A program made the position numbers and the translations under genes. A DNA stretch of 64,000 nucleotides. Origin: CAWBCI01 sp963787195 (GTDB lineage: Bacteria; Bacteroidota; Bacteroidia; Bacteroidales; JAGOPY01). Below, piece by piece: positions 1 through 9,465 of this stretch. The notes beneath the pieces were generated by a model, which searched no databases, was not told where the DNA came from, and worked only from the letters and a program-made list of their open reading frames with translations. The DNA is taken from NCBI GenBank assembly GCA_963787195.1, contig CAWBCI010000003.1, positions 62,001 to 126,000 on the forward strand, in the 5' to 3' direction. Numbering within the stretch: the stretch's first letter is position 1; each line of letters opens with the position of its first letter.

Positions 1-2073
1 GGAGGAGGTTCCCAGGGCGGGGATGCCTGTCGCTGGGGAGATTACAGCATGATGTCGGTGGATCCTTCCGATGATTCTACTTTCTGGTTTACGACTGAAT
101 ATTATGCCGAAAGCAGCGCCGTTGGCTGGCAAACCCGTATTGCTTCATTCACCCTGGTAGAAGACCATATTCCTCCTGCCGCTGTAAGTGATCTCCAGGC
201 GAATTCAACAACTACAAATGCAATAAGTCTGCACTGGACCACAAGCGGAAATGATGGAAATGAAGGAACAGCTTTCCTCTATGATATGCGATATTCGACC
301 GATCCGATCACGGAAGAAAATTTCGATAGCGCCATCCACATTGAGAACAGCCCGGAGCCTTTGGAAGCAGGGAATATTCAGTATTTTACACTGGGAGGGC
401 TGGAATATGATACGCATTACTATTTTGCCCTGAAAGTAAGGGACAAGCAATTTAATTTTTCCGGCATCTCGAATATCAGCGATGCAGTGACCCCCGCGCC
501 GCCTCTTTTCACTTTGCCGGAAGATTCATTGACGGCGAAGTTATTTCCCGGGTCCATTGCTGATTATACCTTTCCGCTTTTAAACCAGGGGGGCAGTGAT
601 ATATACCTGAATATAGTTAAAGACACTTCTTTGCAAGAGCAAAGATCGCGGAATTATGGCAATTATGCCGATCTGAGCCGCAAGGCCGACCCGGCCACAG
701 AGGAAGCTTTCCAAAAGAATCTGGAACTTATGCAGGAATCCGGTGACAGGTCTGCAGGTGATGTTCTCGCTTCATATCCCGGCGCACCAGCTATCACTGC
801 CGGCATAGTTTGGGTTAATGGAAATTTGTATATGATTGATATGCAGAATAGTCTCCTGATGCTCTATGATACTGCAACGAGTCAGATAAGCGATACCATG
901 ATTATACATGCGCAAGCGTTCGGCATTTGCTGGGACGGAAATTATTTGTGGATCGGGAATGATGTGGGAAATGTATTTGCCTATAACCTGGACGGAAGTC
1001 CTGCCGGGTACTCATTCAGCCTTCCCTATGGAGGTTATTCAAGTCTGACCTGGGATGGGGAATATTTCCTGGCAAATTTTATTATGCAAAATAATCCGGA
1101 TGTTTACAGGCTTGATGAAAGCGGAAATATCAAGAAAATATATCACACAAATCTGAACAAGAGGATGATATGGCAAGCCGTTTGGGTGCCTGAACATTAT
1201 AAAGGGAATTATTGGTTTACAAACAATTCAGGGAAGATTACTCAAATGAAAACTGAAGGGGACCAATTGCTCAAAGTGGCCGAATACAATGCCCCTGCCT
1301 CTTCATCCTATTCCCTTACCCATGATCAGAATGATCTCTGGTATGCGAAGTTTGGCGGGACAATTTATCGTATTGATGACGGAGTTGATGAACTGAACTG
1401 GGTAAAGATTCAGACTTCAAAGGATACCATTCCCGCAGCTTCCCAGAAAGATATCGGCCTGCAATTTAATACCGGTGAATTGACTTATGGCCAGTACAGC
1501 GCTTACATGATTATTTCAAGCAATGACCCTGAAAGACCGCTTATCAATGTGCCGGTCAAACTTGATGTTACTTCCATCGATCTCGGGCCGGATACCAGTT
1601 TCTGTAATCATCTGAACATGCTTCTGGATGCAGGCCCCGGCTTTGCTCAATATCTATGGCCGGATGGTTCAAATGGGCAGACTTTCCTGGCTGATTCAAG
1701 CGGATTTGGTTCCGGACCGGCCGTGTTTTGGGTGGATGTTACAGATAATGGCGGGGTGAGCGTCAGGGATTCCATCAACATTTTCCTGAATGATTGCTCC
1801 GGTATCCATGAGTTTACAGATGGGATGAAAGTCAGGCTCTTCCCGAATCCTAACCAGGGTGTATTTGATATAGTGACGGAAAATCAGACAGATGATCTGG
1901 AAATTGAGATTTATGATATCTATGGGCAAAGGGTTTTCCACCGGATTGTTTCAGGTGGTGGATCCGGATCAGGCAGGACCCATTTGGACCTGAGCGCTTT
2001 TTCCAAAGGAATATACCCCGTAAAACTGATCAGTGGAAAGGTGCTCAGGCAGGATAAACTTCTGATCCGTTAA
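1..2073 (+). CDS. Secreted T9SS cargo protein with FN3 domain, 5' end outside window
   Basis: The frame is open from base 1, so the first in-frame ATG (49) is probably internal and the gene starts left of the window. The visible part opens with a segment rich in Trp, Tyr and Asp (RWGDYSMMSVDP) of a kind I associate with large secreted propeller proteins. A fibronectin type III-like domain follows (about residues 40-145 counted from base 49), then a region of short WDGNYLW/WDGEYF repeats that looks like a beta-propeller. The last ~75 residues form a type A T9SS sorting domain (LFPNPNQGVFDI, then IYDIYGQRV and a C-terminal Gly/Lys/Arg tail). Export to the cell surface or medium is therefore likely. 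No catalytic motif is visible. Its TAA overlaps the TAA of the convergent thioesterase gene within a shared TTAA. Confidence 0.85.
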   Translation, partial: GGGSQGGDACRWGDYSMMSVDPSDDSTFWFTTEYYAESSAVGWQTRIASFTLVEDHIPPAAVSDLQANSTTTNAISLHWTTSGNDGNEGTAFLYDMRYSTDPITEENFDSAIHIENSPEPLEAGNIQYFTLGGLEYDTHYYFALKVRDKQFNFSGISNISDAVTPAPPLFTLPEDSLTAKLFPGSIADYTFPLLNQGGSDIYLNIVKDTSLQEQRSRNYGNYADLSRKADPATEEAFQKNLELMQESGDRSAGDVLASYPGAPAITAGIVWVNGNLYMIDMQNSLLMLYDTATSQISDTMIIHAQAFGICWDGNYLWIGNDVGNVFAYNLDGSPAGYSFSLPYGGYSSLTWDGEYFLANFIMQNNPDVYRLDESGNIKKIYHTNLNKRMIWQAVWVPEHYKGNYWFTNNSGKITQMKTEGDQLLKVAEYNAPASSSYSLTHDQNDLWYAKFGGTIYRIDDGVDELNWVKIQTSKDTIPAASQKDIGLQFNTGELTYGQYSAYMIISSNDPERPLINVPVKLDVTSIDLGPDTSFCNHLNMLLDAGPGFAQYLWPDGSNGQTFLADSSGFGSGPAVFWVDVTDNGGVSVRDSINIFLNDCSGIHEFTDGMKVRLFPNPNQGVFDIVTENQTDDLEIEIYDIYGQRVFHRIVSGGGSGSGRTHLDLSAFSKGIYPVKLISGKVLRQDKLLIR

Positions 2074-2834
2074 GGATGGGAGATATCTTTCCAGTCAAGG
2101 CGTGACCTGAAGATAATTTTTCCGTCATTTTCCCTTTTTGCCTGAATGTGGTTTAATTTGGGTTCCCAGGTATCGGCCATGATATGGTTTACATCGCCGC
2201 TTTTGGATTCTGACAGAAAGTTGATAAGCATGGTTTCCACACGGTATTTATGGTGGAATTCAGCCGGGAACGCATCCATACACCAATCCAGATAGCGGGT
2301 ATTGTTGACATGCCCGTTAAAATCCAGTTCGGTGAACCTTACCTGGTGTGCATAGCCTTCCAGTGGTGTTTCTAAAGTATGCAGGTGCGGAGGGTTTTCA
2401 TTTAGTACATCCTGCGCGATGGTCAGATGCAATGCATCCTGAACAATTTCCATCTTTTTCGGGCGGCGGGTATTGATGTCAAGTATCATCCAGCTGGAAG
2501 TAGCCGCGCCTATCACTTCCCCATTTTCATCACTTATTTTATAATCCCTGAATGCCAGTAATCTGTCAATACCTTTGGGCCAGGTCTCCACTTGTATTTT
2601 TGTTCCCCAGGAAGGATATTTCAGCATCTTTAACATTAAACCTACAATAACCCATATTTCATTCCTGCTGGCGGCGGCTTCAAAGCCGAAACCCATATTC
2701 TCAGCATGCCTCCAGGCAGATTCCTGGAGGTAATTACAAATAGATGAAAGCTTTGCCTTTCCGTACAAATCTGCTTCGTACCAATTTACCAGGTAATTAT
2801 CTTTCCTGAAACTTAAAGGGTTTTTCGGGCTCAT
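2070..2834 (-). CDS. Acyl-ACP thioesterase
   Basis: This enzyme hydrolyses fatty acyl-ACP to release free fatty acid in the cytoplasm. The 254-residue protein has the double hotdog layout of the FatA/FatB-like family (acyl-ACP_TE). The first hotdog starts with WYEADLYGKAKL and a long helix (NYLQESAWRHAENMG). The second carries FTELDFNGHVNNTRYLDW, with the conserved Asn (~173) and His (~175). The frame could be extended 19 codons upstream to 2891. That start would lie inside the 2881-2908 terminator hairpin, and the extension is not family-like, so the ATG at 2834 (MSPKNPLSF) is preferred. The YceI gene upstream on the same strand is separated by the terminator, so the thioesterase is probably transcribed on its own. 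Confidence 0.9.
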   Translation of the reverse strand: MSPKNPLSFRKDNYLVNWYEADLYGKAKLSSICNYLQESAWRHAENMGFGFEAAASRNEIWVIVGLMLKMLKYPSWGTKIQVETWPKGIDRLLAFRDYKISDENGEVIGAATSSWMILDINTRRPKKMEIVQDALHLTIAQDVLNENPPHLHTLETPLEGYAHQVRFTELDFNGHVNNTRYLDWCMDAFPAEFHHKYRVETMLINFLSESKSGDVNHIMADTWEPKLNHIQAKRENDGKIIFRSRLDWKDISHP

Positions 2835-2880
2835 CTTGAAATTTTTTCCCTGCAAAGATATCTTTTCTGCATAAAAAAAA

Positions 2881-2908
2881 TTGTCCGGCATCTATAGATG
2901 CCGGACAA
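2881..2908. terminator. Bidirectional intrinsic terminator, perfect 28-bp palindrome
   Basis: The left half is TTGTCCGGCATCTA and the right half is its exact reverse complement. On the minus strand it is followed by eight T residues, so it ends the YceI transcript (2949-3530). On the plus strand a shorter T run (GTTTTT) follows. It lies upstream of the thioesterase ATG at 2834 and argues against the longer start at 2891. Confidence 0.85.
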
Positions 2909-2948
2909 GTTTTTAGAGACTTCCGTCAGCAATTAGCTGCTTTCCAGC

Positions 2949-3530
2949 TCAAAGCTTGTCCATATCAATATTTACGTTCACATCCACACTGTCAGCAATG
3001 TTCTCAGTAACTGCTTTCGGAATCTTTATTTTATAATCAGCAATAGCCAGGGTAAATTTGGATTCACCCTTGATCTTATCGCCTGCTCCAACCTTGAAAG
3101 TACCTTTTTCCCTAACCGTGTTCGTAACCCCATGTATAGTCATTTCCCCTTCTATAACAGCATCATAGCTTCCTTCTTTGGAAAAATCTATATCCTTGAT
3201 ATTTACGATTCTGCCTTTAAACGTTGCATTCGGATATTTATCACTTTCGATATAATTCTCATTGAAATGCTCCTGCATCAATGCCTTCGGAAATTCAAAT
3301 GATTTCATGAGAATTTTGAAAACAATGTCGCCGCTTTGTGCATCCATGGCAGCGTTGACCTGGTGGTTCTCAGCAAATATTGTTTCTATGGGGGTTTCGG
3401 AGTGAAAGCTTATCACACCGTTCTTTGTCACATATTTCTGTGCTTGTATTCCAGGAACTGAAATTAATAGGATGATTATTAAGAAAAGGCAAATTATCCC
3501 GGGTTTTCTGAGTTTATGGCAAATTTTCAT
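2949..3530 (-). CDS. YceI-family secreted protein (first copy)
   Basis: The protein has 193 residues, with an N-terminal signal peptide (LIIILLISVPGIQAQ) and then a YceI-like lipocalin-fold domain (typical segments EHFNENYIESDKYPNATFKG, MTIHGVTNTV and SKFTLAIADYKIKIP). YceI proteins bind polyisoprenoid or other lipids in the periplasm; the ligand here cannot be told. A second YceI gene lies at 7579-8133, on the other side of a two-component system. The two share the motif order EHFxENYxExxKYPxxTFKGxI. Direct repeats about 80-120 bp upstream (3611-3648) could be a regulator site. A strong terminator follows the stop. Confidence 0.88.
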   Translation of the reverse strand: MKICHKLRKPGIICLFLIIILLISVPGIQAQKYVTKNGVISFHSETPIETIFAENHQVNAAMDAQSGDIVFKILMKSFEFPKALMQEHFNENYIESDKYPNATFKGRIVNIKDIDFSKEGSYDAVIEGEMTIHGVTNTVREKGTFKVGAGDKIKGESKFTLAIADYKIKIPKAVTENIADSVDVNVNIDMDKL

Positions 3531-3905
3531 TTCCAGATGCTTTTTAGTGTTGCAATATTAAGCAGATTTCAGCAATTGACAGCCACCGGAAAAAAAGCCA
3601 GGGCCATCAGCAGTTTGATTAGTTTGAAGGAGCATTTGTTAGTTTGAAATTATCAAATTCATCACACGGATGACCACCGGCTAATTCGGATGGATAAGAT
3701 CCACATTTTTAATAATTAAGAGCCTTTTGAACGGATTTAATAAGTGGTTTAAAAAATCAACCCAAAGTTTTTAATTATTTTATTCACAAAACCTGAGCAA
3801 ATAAACACAATTTTGAACCTTCCCTGCAACTAAAACATTATAGGCAGGCAAAGCTGCAGGATGAACGGGCAATTTTTGGGTATGAACAGGAAAGAAAATT
3901 CCAGT
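3531..3905. other. Intergenic region with AGTTTGA direct repeats
   Basis: No gene is seen in these 375 bases. AGTTTGA occurs at 3612, 3621 and 3641; the 10-mer TTAGTTTGAA is repeated with a 20-bp period (3619-3628 and 3639-3648), which is two helical turns. Paired direct repeats of about 9 bp are the general form of LytTR binding sites, and the neighbouring gene encodes a LytTR regulator. This makes it a candidate operator for the YceI gene at 2949-3530. The match to the published LytTR consensus is only partial. Confidence 0.4.
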
Positions 3906-4664
3906 TTATTTTCCTTTCAGCCATTCCCTGAAATCGGAAGATCTGTCGGTACTCGAAATAGTTTCGAGTTCACAAGGTGGTTTCAGACGGATTTTAATTC
4001 TTGATTTAGAATAGCTGATCATTGAATCAATTGCTTCAAAACTGATGATAAAGGCACGGTTCACCCGGTAAAATGCCTTAGGGTCAAGCTGGGATTCTAG
4101 CTGGTCAAGACTTAGATCAAGGGGGTAACGATCGTTCTTCTTTGTTGCAAGGTAGACGATTTTCTGATCTATATAAAAATAGGCAATCTGACTGATGTCC
4201 ACGACTTTAATTTGCATGCCAAGTCGAACCATCAGGCGTTTCAAATAAATTTTCCCCGGAGGATTCAAAAGCTCGGACAAACGGGAATAATAATCAGCTT
4301 TGAAGGGAGTCTCCAGTTTGTGGAATTTTTTAAGGCTCTCTGCCAATTCTGTTTTTTTTATGGGTTTTAGAAGATAATCTATACTATTGACTTTAAAAGC
4401 CTGCAAAGCATATTGATCATAAGCAGTCGTGAAAATTACGGGTGAATTAACCTCCACCTCCTTGAAAATATTGAAACTCAATCCATCGGCAAGGTGGATA
4501 TCCAGAAACATCAGGTCAGGTTCAGTATGGGTCCTGAGCCATTGCACGGCTGTTTCAATACTGTCGATAATGTCGAGCACTTCCGATCCAGGATCTATTT
4601 CAAGTATCATTTTTTGCAGCCGGCTGGCTGTCGCAGGTTCATCCTCTATTATCAGGATCTTCAT
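3906..4664 (-). CDS. LytTR-family response regulator
   Basis: This cytoplasmic DNA-binding response regulator has 252 residues. The receiver domain (1-120) shows the acidic pair E7/D8, the phosphoacceptor D55 (DLMFLDIHL), the conserved Thr (TTAYDQYALQAF) and Lys (YLLKPIKK). The LytTR DNA-binding domain occupies about 145-250 (KIYLKR, DISQIAYFYIDQK, FYRVNRAFIISFEAI). Its start overlaps the last four bases of the upstream histidine kinase gene (ATGA at 4661-4664), so the two are translationally coupled and form one signalling pair. The targets are unknown, but the two YceI genes that flank this pair are the obvious candidates. Confidence 0.93.
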   Translation of the reverse strand: MKILIIEDEPATASRLQKMILEIDPGSEVLDIIDSIETAVQWLRTHTEPDLMFLDIHLADGLSFNIFKEVEVNSPVIFTTAYDQYALQAFKVNSIDYLLKPIKKTELAESLKKFHKLETPFKADYYSRLSELLNPPGKIYLKRLMVRLGMQIKVVDISQIAYFYIDQKIVYLATKKNDRYPLDLSLDQLESQLDPKAFYRVNRAFIISFEAIDSMISYSKSRIKIRLKPPCELETISSTDRSSDFREWLKGK

Positions 4665-7576
4665 ATGGAATTATTTTTTATTACAGGCAGACATACCCTG
4701 AATACATTTTCCTGATTCCCTATCATCAGGGTCTTGTTAACCAGCAGCTTATATCTTTTACGAATGTTCTCCAATCCGATTCCTGTGGAGAGTTTGGCCA
4801 ATTGTTTGGGCTGAAGGTCATTTTCTACTATAATCTGATCTTTTCCTGAAAAAATCCTGACATGCAAGGGCTTATCCTTCGAGATCACATTATGTTTAAT
4901 GGCATTTTCTATCAGCATCTGCAATGTCATGGGCGGAATTAAACTTTTCTTTATCAGCTCATCCAATGCTATTTCTATATGAAGATGATCGCCGTAACGA
5001 CTTTGCTGGATAAACAGATAGCTGCTCATAACCTGCAATTCCTGGTCTACGGATATCAATTTGGTATCTTTATATTCAAGTACATTCCTGAAGAAATCTG
5101 AGAGTTTTTCGAGATAATCAATAGCTTTTGAGGGAGTATCTTCGATAAGTGAAGCCAGGGTGCTGAAACTATTGAAGAGAAAATGCGGGTTCACCTGGTT
5201 CTTCAAAACCTGAAATTCAAATTCCAATTTTTCTTTTTTCTCTTCCTCTCTCTTTTTTAAACGCTTTTCACGGATTTTTATAAGCCAAAAAATAATGGAT
5301 GCTGAAAAGAGGACTCCCGCGATAATAAACCACAAGCTTGTCCAGAAGGGATGTTGCACCTGAAAGTAAAACTCAGAAACGGAACTGTCTATAAAAGCCG
5401 GATCCAGGGCAGCCCTTACTTTGAATGTGTATTTTCCCGGAGGAAGGCTCGAATAAGTTGCAAGCCTGTCATAAGTGTTTTTCCAGTCCAGGTCATAACC
5501 ATCAAGCATTACCTGGAACCTGACTATTTCCGGATCAAGGTACCATAAACCTGAATAATTAAAAGTCAGATGATTTTCCCTGTGGGAAAAAGTATGGTCC
5601 CATTTTCCCTGAAGGGCCTGCAGAAAGACCGAAACGGTATTGATATGCACAATCGGCGCATTCAGATAATTTTCATAGGAAGGATCAAATTTCAGGATAC
5701 CTTTCCGGGAACCTATCCAAATGTTTTGACCGGCATCTTTATAAACTGCATTCAGGTCCGGATCAAACTCATCCAGATTTATTTCCTTCCCGTAATGGAC
5801 GGTCCTTCCATTGGTTAAATCCATAATATCGACTCCTGAACTGTGAATGATAAGCAAGTGATCATTACTCACTATTATGGAGGAAATCTGAAGGTTTGCG
5901 ATCCCCTTTCCGGGGCCGTATGTTGTAAAAGTTTGACCGTCGTATTTTACCAGTCCCGACTTGGATGTGCCAGCCCAGATATTTCCTTGCTTATCCTCAG
6001 TAACAGAATAAATAACATTATCCGGCAAACCGTCTTTTTCTCCATAGATCTTAAATTTCCCCTTTTCATAATGAATAAGTCCGTCCCCATCAGTTGCAAA
6101 CCAGACATTTCCTTTAGAATCCAGGTATACTGAGTAAATGAAGTTTGTGCCCAGGCCGCTGGTTTTATTATAGGACTCAAATTCCGCATTCTTCAGATCC
6201 TTATGTATAACACATCGGCTGGCGCCTGCCAGAGTGGCCATCCAGAGAGTATCTTCCTTTCCGGCTATCGAAAGTACATTATCATTGATCAGGCCTTGCT
6301 TCTCGGTGATATGGAATGTATTTCCCGTAGCCGGATCAAGGATATAAATGCCCTTTCCGAAAGTCCCGGCCCATAATCTCTCCCAGGGGTCGCGGTAGAG
6401 ACACATAAACCTGGTTTTCCTGCTTGTAAGCTCCCTGAAATAGGAACTTAGTTTTCCCTGCCGGTCCAGACAAAATAATCCGGAATCAGAAGCATACCAG
6501 ATATCCCCTTTACGGTCAGTATTAATTGCATGTACATTCCCGATGGCTTTGTTTTGAACACTAAAATAATAATCGAAACGTGGTCCCGGACTGATAAAAA
6601 GTTCCTGTCCTGAAGAAACCCAGACATTTCCCTGCATATCTCCCAGGAGTGTTTTAAATTTCAATGGCTCCCCGTTAACCAGGTCATGCCTGAACATTCC
6701 TGGAGAGCCATCTTCAGCTGCCCTGATCTCTATTACATGGTCCTCAGATGTAGCGGCCCATACCAGGCCGTTCAGAACAGCCAGGTCATTGACAGGTCCA
6801 TATTCCCATGCTTGCCCTTCCACAGGTTCATGTATCTTCTTGTCAGCCGGATCGTAATAAACCACGCCTGCATCCTGTAATCCGATCCACATGCGGCTTT
6901 TCTTATCTTTATGAATGGTCCTGACGATAATATCCGGGAGCCCGTCGGCTGTACCAAGCTTTTTCACGACTTTTTTCCCGTCGATGATTTTGCACCTGCT
7001 GATGCCTCCGTCAGTTCCGATCCAAACCCATCCATCCGCATCAAGCTCCATATCATAGGTATAATTATCCGTTAGCCCGTCTTCAGTGTTGATGTTATAA
7101 ACCCTTCCATCCATATAATAATAAACACCTTCGCCGTAAGCGGACCACCAGAGCCTTCCATCATTATCCTTAATGATATCTGAAACCGGAACAGATGAAG
7201 TACCCTCTTCAGGAGTAAATCGCTTCATTATGTGATTACTGTATGATGCGAGGGAACCATCTTTAAAGCCAAACCATATGACGCTGTCGGCCCCTGCATA
7301 CATTGCCCTCACTTCTTTTGCGGCAGTATCTCCTTCGGGAGTAAAGAGTTCAGCGCTAAAACCGTCATATCTGAAAGGTCCCGAAGAAGTGCCAATCCAT
7401 ATAAAACCTTCTTTATCCTGTATCAATAAATTGATCCGGCTTTCAGTTATGGGCCCACTTAACTTTACCTGCCTGAAATAGCGGGTCTGTGCCGAAGCCG
7501 AAAGGCTTGCCATGACTGATAAAGTCATGATAAATCTCCAAAAGCGGAAGCGCCTATTTCTGAATATCATGGGCAT
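4661..7576 (-). CDS. Two-component sensor histidine kinase with beta-propeller and Y_Y_Y sensor
   Basis: The 971-residue membrane sensor kinase has a signal peptide (FIMTLSVMASLSASAQ) and then a large periplasmic sensor of two propeller blade sets. The blades repeat WIGT, VWIGTDGGISR and WAGTFGKGIYI, typical of Reg_prop units. A Y_Y_Y domain (ATYSSLPPGKYTFKVRA), one transmembrane helix (SLWFIIAGVLFSASIIFWLI) and a LytS-type kinase domain follow. The phosphoacceptor His is in NPHFLFN (about residue 798), and the ATPase N box is LIENAIKHNV. It has no fused receiver, unlike the hybrid systems used for polysaccharide sensing. It lies 2 bp downstream of YceI copy 2 and overlaps the LytTR gene by 4 bp, so the three genes form an operon. 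The ligand is unknown. Confidence 0.93.
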   Translation of the reverse strand: MPMIFRNRRFRFWRFIMTLSVMASLSASAQTRYFRQVKLSGPITESRINLLIQDKEGFIWIGTSSGPFRYDGFSAELFTPEGDTAAKEVRAMYAGADSVIWFGFKDGSLASYSNHIMKRFTPEEGTSSVPVSDIIKDNDGRLWWSAYGEGVYYYMDGRVYNINTEDGLTDNYTYDMELDADGWVWIGTDGGISRCKIIDGKKVVKKLGTADGLPDIIVRTIHKDKKSRMWIGLQDAGVVYYDPADKKIHEPVEGQAWEYGPVNDLAVLNGLVWAATSEDHVIEIRAAEDGSPGMFRHDLVNGEPLKFKTLLGDMQGNVWVSSGQELFISPGPRFDYYFSVQNKAIGNVHAINTDRKGDIWYASDSGLFCLDRQGKLSSYFRELTSRKTRFMCLYRDPWERLWAGTFGKGIYILDPATGNTFHITEKQGLINDNVLSIAGKEDTLWMATLAGASRCVIHKDLKNAEFESYNKTSGLGTNFIYSVYLDSKGNVWFATDGDGLIHYEKGKFKIYGEKDGLPDNVIYSVTEDKQGNIWAGTSKSGLVKYDGQTFTTYGPGKGIANLQISSIIVSNDHLLIIHSSGVDIMDLTNGRTVHYGKEINLDEFDPDLNAVYKDAGQNIWIGSRKGILKFDPSYENYLNAPIVHINTVSVFLQALQGKWDHTFSHRENHLTFNYSGLWYLDPEIVRFQVMLDGYDLDWKNTYDRLATYSSLPPGKYTFKVRAALDPAFIDSSVSEFYFQVQHPFWTSLWFIIAGVLFSASIIFWLIKIREKRLKKREEEKKEKLEFEFQVLKNQVNPHFLFNSFSTLASLIEDTPSKAIDYLEKLSDFFRNVLEYKDTKLISVDQELQVMSSYLFIQQSRYGDHLHIEIALDELIKKSLIPPMTLQMLIENAIKHNVISKDKPLHVRIFSGKDQIIVENDLQPKQLAKLSTGIGLENIRKRYKLLVNKTLMIGNQENVFRVCLPVIKNNSI

Positions 7577-7578
7577 AA

Positions 7579-8133
7579 TTATTCCTGTTTCTTTTCCAGG
7601 ACAGCATCTATCCTGACTTCTATAACTTCTGCTATTTTCTGGTATACTATACGTGGTATCCTGATGTTGTGATCCTCAAGCGGCACGGTAAATTCAGCGT
7701 GTATAATAAGCCACTTGCCCGATACTCTTATGGTTCCCTTTATGATGCGCTCCTGCTCCACCCCATGAATATTAAGGATCCCTTTCGCCCTGACAATCTG
7801 CACATCCCTTTTTTCCAGATTTATAGGTTCGATAATTTTGCCCTTGAAAGTTGAAATAGGATATTTTTGGGTCTCCATATAGTTCTCGTAGAAATGTTCC
7901 TGTTGGATAGCGCTGTTGAATCCTTTAAATGTATTATTCTCAACTGTGCAAAGAAAGTTCCGGTCGCTCACATTGATTGCAGCCTGCATATATCCGCTTG
8001 AAGCCTTTATGACTTCCAGGGGCGCATCTGAAGTAAAGGCAATTTTTCCGTTATGTGTGACATAAATCTGCTGGGAATTTGCAGCAAAGCAAATCAGTGT
8101 AAGAATCAGTATAATGATAAATGGCTTGCGCAT
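7579..8133 (-). CDS. YceI-like secreted protein (second copy)
   Basis: The protein has 184 residues with a signal peptide (IIILILTLICFAANSQ). The mature part follows the same plan as the first YceI protein: IYVTHNGKIAFTSDAPLE, EHFYENYMETQKYPISTFKG, LNIHGVEQERIIKG and a last strand of VPLEDHNIRIPRI. It is the first gene of the operon with the sensor kinase (2 bp spacing) and the LytTR regulator. Because it is exported and cotranscribed with a sensor that has a periplasmic domain, it could deliver or buffer the ligand, but this is inference. The 5' leader holds a small inverted repeat, AAGATT-N5-AATCTT, at 8137-8153. Confidence 0.82.
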   Translation of the reverse strand: MRKPFIIILILTLICFAANSQQIYVTHNGKIAFTSDAPLEVIKASSGYMQAAINVSDRNFLCTVENNTFKGFNSAIQQEHFYENYMETQKYPISTFKGKIIEPINLEKRDVQIVRAKGILNIHGVEQERIIKGTIRVSGKWLIIHAEFTVPLEDHNIRIPRIVYQKIAEVIEVRIDAVLEKKQE

Positions 8134-8201
8134 TTCAAGATTAATTGAATCTTAGGATTAACATAGTACATTGGCGCTTATAGTTCAAAAGTAAATAATT
8201 G

Positions 8202-8213
8202 TGATTATAATCA
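8202..8213. promoter_or_regulatory. 12-bp palindrome in the divergent yceI/carA promoter region
   Basis: TGATTATAATCA is a perfect palindrome in the 233-bp gap between divergent yceI copy 2 and carA. It could be an operator for either gene. It is AT-rich, so chance is not excluded. Confidence 0.25.
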
Positions 8214-8366
8214 GGGAATTCCATATAAAAAATGAAATCAAATTAAATTCTTATACCTGACTTTAAAAAATGACCTATTTTTATCCCCCCGGGGAGCAGC
8301 CGGGAATCTCTCCTTATTAATCCCGCGTAAGTCATTCAATATTAAGTCTTTTAAATTCTGAATAGA

Positions 8367-9455
8367 ATGAAAGATCAACAAAATGCAAGGCTAATCCTGG
8401 AAGATGGCTCAGTTTTCCATGGCTATTCTTTTGGAGCAGACCGTCCGGCAGCCGGTGAAGTGGTTTTCAATACCGCCATGACCGGCTATCCTGAAAGCCT
8501 TACAGATCCGTCATATAAAGGCCAGATTCTGGTTGCAACATATCCCCTGATAGGTAATTACGGGGTGCCTGAATATTCCAGGGAGAATGATATGCTGAAA
8601 TATTTTGAGTCCGATAAAGTCCAGATTTCAGCCCTGGTAATAACTGATTATTCTGATAAATACAGTCACTGGAATGCGGCTAAAAGCCTTTCGGGTTTCT
8701 TGAAAGAACAAGGCGTTCCGGGAATATACGGAATCGATACCAGAGCTTTGACAAGGATTATCCGGGAAAAAGGAGCCATGTTGGGTAAGATCATTTCAAC
8801 ACATGAAGAAATTGATTTTTATGATCCTAATAAGGATAATCTGGTGGACCAGGTTTCAATTCCGGAAAAGAAGATATATGGTCAGGGTAAATTCCGTATT
8901 CTTTTAATCGATTGCGGGACCAAAAACAATATTATTCGTTGCCTTCTGAAGCGGGATTGCACTGTTGTCAGGGTTCCCTGGGATTATGATCCGGGAAATG
9001 AAGAATTCGACGGGGTCCTGGTCTCAAATGGCCCGGGTGATCCGAAGATTTGCGATCCGGCCATCCGGAATCTTCAAAGGCTTATGATGGATGACAAGCC
9101 GGTTTTCGGCATTTGCCTGGGCTCACAGCTCATGGCCCTGGCAGCCGGGGCTGATACATATAAGCTCAGGTACGGTCATCGCAGCCATAATCAGCCGGTT
9201 CGTATGGCAGGCACGAATAAATGCTATATCACTTCCCAGAATCATGGATACGCGATAGATACAGCTACCCTGCCGGATGCCTGGGAAAGCTGGTTTGAAA
9301 ATCTGAATGATCATACCTGTGAAGGCCTGAAACATAAAAGCAAGGCCTTTTCAGCCGTGCAATTCCATCCTGAAGCATCCGCAGGCCCGGTGGATACGGA
9401 ATTCTTATTTGATGAGTTTCTGAAGGATGTAGAAAATTTTAAAAAGAACCAATAA
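8367..9455 (+). CDS. carA: Carbamoyl phosphate synthase, glutaminase (small) subunit
   Basis: CarA hydrolyses glutamine and channels ammonia to CarB for carbamoyl phosphate synthesis (pyrimidine and arginine pathways, cytoplasm). The 362 residues cover the complete subunit. The N-terminal CPSase_sm_chain domain (ARLILEDGSVFHGYSFG, FNTAMTGYPESLTDPSY) is followed by a class I glutamine amidotransferase domain. The nucleophile Cys250 is in FGICLGSQ, and His334/Glu336 are in VQFHPEAS. carB begins 10 bp downstream, so they form an operon. The reading frame is intact, in contrast to carB. Confidence 0.97.
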   Translation: MKDQQNARLILEDGSVFHGYSFGADRPAAGEVVFNTAMTGYPESLTDPSYKGQILVATYPLIGNYGVPEYSRENDMLKYFESDKVQISALVITDYSDKYSHWNAAKSLSGFLKEQGVPGIYGIDTRALTRIIREKGAMLGKIISTHEEIDFYDPNKDNLVDQVSIPEKKIYGQGKFRILLIDCGTKNNIIRCLLKRDCTVVRVPWDYDPGNEEFDGVLVSNGPGDPKICDPAIRNLQRLMMDDKPVFGICLGSQLMALAAGADTYKLRYGHRSHNQPVRMAGTNKCYITSQNHGYAIDTATLPDAWESWFENLNDHTCEGLKHKSKAFSAVQFHPEASAGPVDTEFLFDEFLKDVENFKKNQ

Positions 9456-9465
9456 ACCAGCCTAA

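Noticed and set aside
2835..2891. N-terminal extension of the acyl-ACP thioesterase
   Set aside because: The extension lies over the T run and terminator hairpin of the upstream gene and is not family-like; the ATG at 2834 is better.
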